DNA from: an uncultured archaeon
GTDB taxonomy: Archaea > Micrarchaeota > Micrarchaeia > Micrarchaeales > CABMGC01
Length of the DNA: 6,730 nucleotides
NCBI GenBank assembly: GCA_902385515.1
Contig: CABMGC010000035.1
Span: 1 to 6,730 of the forward strand
Direction of reading: 5' to 3'
Part shown: one piece after another, positions 5,388 through 6,730 of the stretch
How positions within the stretch are numbered: the first letter of the stretch is position 1
How the letters are laid out: each line of letters starts with the position of its first letter
Position numbers and translations under genes: made by a program
The notes under the pieces: generated by a model
What the model was told of the DNA's origin: nothing
The model's database searches: none
The model's input: only the letters and a program-made list of their open reading frames with translations

Positions 5388-6730
5388 GTGATTCCGATTA
5401 CAAAATTCTACGTGACTACACCCATATTCTACGCCACGAGCAAGCCGCACATAGGCACGGCATACAGCGTGATAATATCTGACATACTTGCGAGATGGCA
5501 CAGGCTGAAAGGGGAGGATGTGTTCTTCCTTACGGGCACCGACGAGCACGGCTCGAAGATAGAGAAGGCCGCGATCGCTGCAAACCAGACCCCTGTCGAG
5601 TTCCTCGAGCAGATAGTTCCGATCTTCAAGGACTACTGGAAGGACCTTAGAATATCCAACGACCAGTTCATAAGGACCACCGACCCCGCTCACGAGAAGG
5701 CGGTGCAGGAACTGATCGAGAAGATGAAGGCGAACGGCGACGTCTATTTGGGCGAGTACGAGGGCTGGTACTGCGTGTCTGACGAGACCTTCTTCACCGA
5801 GCTGCAGCTAATTGACGGGAAGTGCCCGGACTGCGGCAGGCCCGTTGAGAAGCTCAAGGAGAAGTCGTACTTCTTCAGGCTGTCGAAGTACCAGGACAGG
5901 CTGCTGAAATTCTATTTTGAAAACCCTAACTTCCTGTCCCCGAAGTCAAGGTCCAACGAGATCCTGAGCAGGGTCAAGGGAGGGCTCAAGGACATAAGCA
6001 TATCGAGGTCCGCGGTGAGCTGGGGCATCCCTTTCCCTGGCGACAAGGAGCATACTGTCTACGTGTGGGTGGACGCGCTCGTGAACTACCTGAGCGCGCT
6101 CGGCTGGCCCGCGGAGGGAGGGAAGTTCAAGGAGTACTGGCCGGCGGACGTGCACATAGTCGGAAAGGAGATAAACTGGTTTCATTCGGTAATCTGGCCG
6201 GCCATGCTGCTTTCCGCAAACATCGAGCCGCCCCGGAAGGTGTTCGCCCACGGATGGTGGGTGGTGGACGGCGAGAAGATGAGCAAGTCCAAAGGCAACG
6301 TGGTCAACCCCGTCGAGGTCTCCCAGAAGTATTCGGTGGACGCGATAAGGTATTTTTTGATCAGGGAGATGCCGCTCGAGGAGGACGGGGACTACTCGGA
6401 GAAGAAGCTCATAGCAAGGATAAACGGCGAGCTTGTCGCGGACCTTGGCAACCTAGTCTACAGGGTCATAAGCCTGGCCGAGAGGTACAGCGGCGAGATA
6501 AAGGGCACGCCCGAGCTCGACAGGGAGTTCGACGTGAAATCGGTGGACGAGGCGATGCTTGGCATAAACCCCCATCTAGCGCTTGAGAATGCGTGGAAGC
6601 TCGTTCGGAGCTCCAACAAGTACGTAAACGACAAGGCAGTCTGGAAGCTAAAAGACGCCGAACTTGCCAACGCCCTGTACAACCTTCTGGAGAGCTGCAG
6701 GATAATCGCGATACTAGTGTCCCCCTTCAT
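5388..6730 (+). CDS. metG: Methionyl-tRNA synthetase, bacterial-type, N-terminal 447 codons
   Basis: Class I aminoacyl-tRNA synthetase that charges tRNA-Met with methionine using ATP in the cytoplasm. The open frame is unbroken to the window edge, so the C-terminus is missing. Seen in order: FYVTTPIFYATSKPHIGTAY with the HIGH-type motif HIGT (21-24), TGTDEHG (49-55), a zinc-knuckle insertion with C129, C146 and C149, YVWVDALVNYLSALG, the tryptophan/histidine segment WFHSVIWPAML, KMSKS (297-301), then the start of the helical anticodon-binding domain (DLGNLVYRV onward). The single knuckle and overall wording match the Thermus/Bacillus form, not the usual archaeal enzyme with two knuckles. The second knuckle ligand position is Asp132 (CVSD) instead of Cys. 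The start is GTG: an in-frame TGA lies two codons upstream (5382-5384), the ATG at 5381 is out of frame, and no Shine-Dalgarno sequence is seen, suggesting leaderless or near-leaderless translation. Third positions are richer in G/C than in the leftward cluster, and Arg is mostly AGG, Ile mostly ATA. Confidence 0.95.
   Translation, partial: MIPITKFYVTTPIFYATSKPHIGTAYSVIISDILARWHRLKGEDVFFLTGTDEHGSKIEKAAIAANQTPVEFLEQIVPIFKDYWKDLRISNDQFIRTTDPAHEKAVQELIEKMKANGDVYLGEYEGWYCVSDETFFTELQLIDGKCPDCGRPVEKLKEKSYFFRLSKYQDRLLKFYFENPNFLSPKSRSNEILSRVKGGLKDISISRSAVSWGIPFPGDKEHTVYVWVDALVNYLSALGWPAEGGKFKEYWPADVHIVGKEINWFHSVIWPAMLLSANIEPPRKVFAHGWWVVDGEKMSKSKGNVVNPVEVSQKYSVDAIRYFLIREMPLEEDGDYSEKKLIARINGELVADLGNLVYRVISLAERYSGEIKGTPELDREFDVKSVDEAMLGINPHLALENAWKLVRSSNKYVNDKAVWKLKDAELANALYNLLESCRIIAILVSPF

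Noticed and set aside
5217..5693. 158-codon minus-strand frame across the start of metG
   Set aside because: Most of it is antisense to the clearly coding MetRS N-terminus and has no recognisable protein features; it is open only because of the G/C-rich codon pattern opposite.
5946..6251. 101-codon minus-strand frame opposite metG
   Set aside because: Antisense shadow with no motif; same cause as the other frames in this G/C-rich gene.
6065..6586. 173-codon plus-strand frame inside metG
   Set aside because: Out-of-frame shadow of MetRS, rich in Gly/Arg as expected from G/C-rich DNA; the MetRS frame is unbroken and has KMSKS in this stretch.
1..6730. tRNA, rRNA, CRISPR arrays, insertion sequences
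   Set aside because: No cloverleaf-like sequence, regularly spaced repeats, terminal inverted repeats or transposase-like frames were seen on either strand.

Overview
The window looks like a piece of archaeal chromosome. TTTAAA-type box A elements lie about 25 bp before start codons in a leaderless arrangement. The substrate-binding protein is held by an N-terminal membrane anchor and is full of N-x-S/T sequons. The rightward gene uses mostly AGG for Arg and ATA for Ile. Lineage cannot be fixed further from this sequence. The methionyl-tRNA synthetase is of the bacterial (Thermus/Firmicutes-like) form, not the usual archaeal one, so it may have been acquired horizontally.

Left and middle (5-5166, minus strand): five genes read leftwards as one cluster. 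In transcription order they are an ABC permease (start placed at 5166), its ATPase (ATGA overlap), a 94-bp gap with a second box A, a membrane-anchored substrate-binding protein, and two related sulfatase-fold (alkaline phosphatase superfamily) enzymes. The first enzyme overlaps the binding protein by ATGA and the second follows after 9 bp. The transporter is of the nitrate/sulfonate/taurine (NitT/TauT, SsuABC) type.

Right (5388-6730, plus strand): the first 447 codons of a divergently transcribed methionyl-tRNA synthetase that runs off the window. It is visibly richer in G/C at third codon positions than the leftward cluster. The intergenic region between the divergent genes (5167-5387) holds box A elements for both directions and a nested pair of short palindromes.

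How the genes may work together: the importer would capture a small anionic organic compound outside the cell, and the two enzymes, which have no signal peptide, would cleave it in the cytoplasm. Both enzymes have Thr where true sulfatases have the formylglycine Cys/Ser, and His where they have the motif Arg. They are therefore more likely phospho-ester or phosphonate hydrolases or phosphotransferases than sulfatases, and a simple 'sulfonate/sulfate-ester' label for the locus is doubtful. This enzyme-transporter pairing is the most interesting part of the window.
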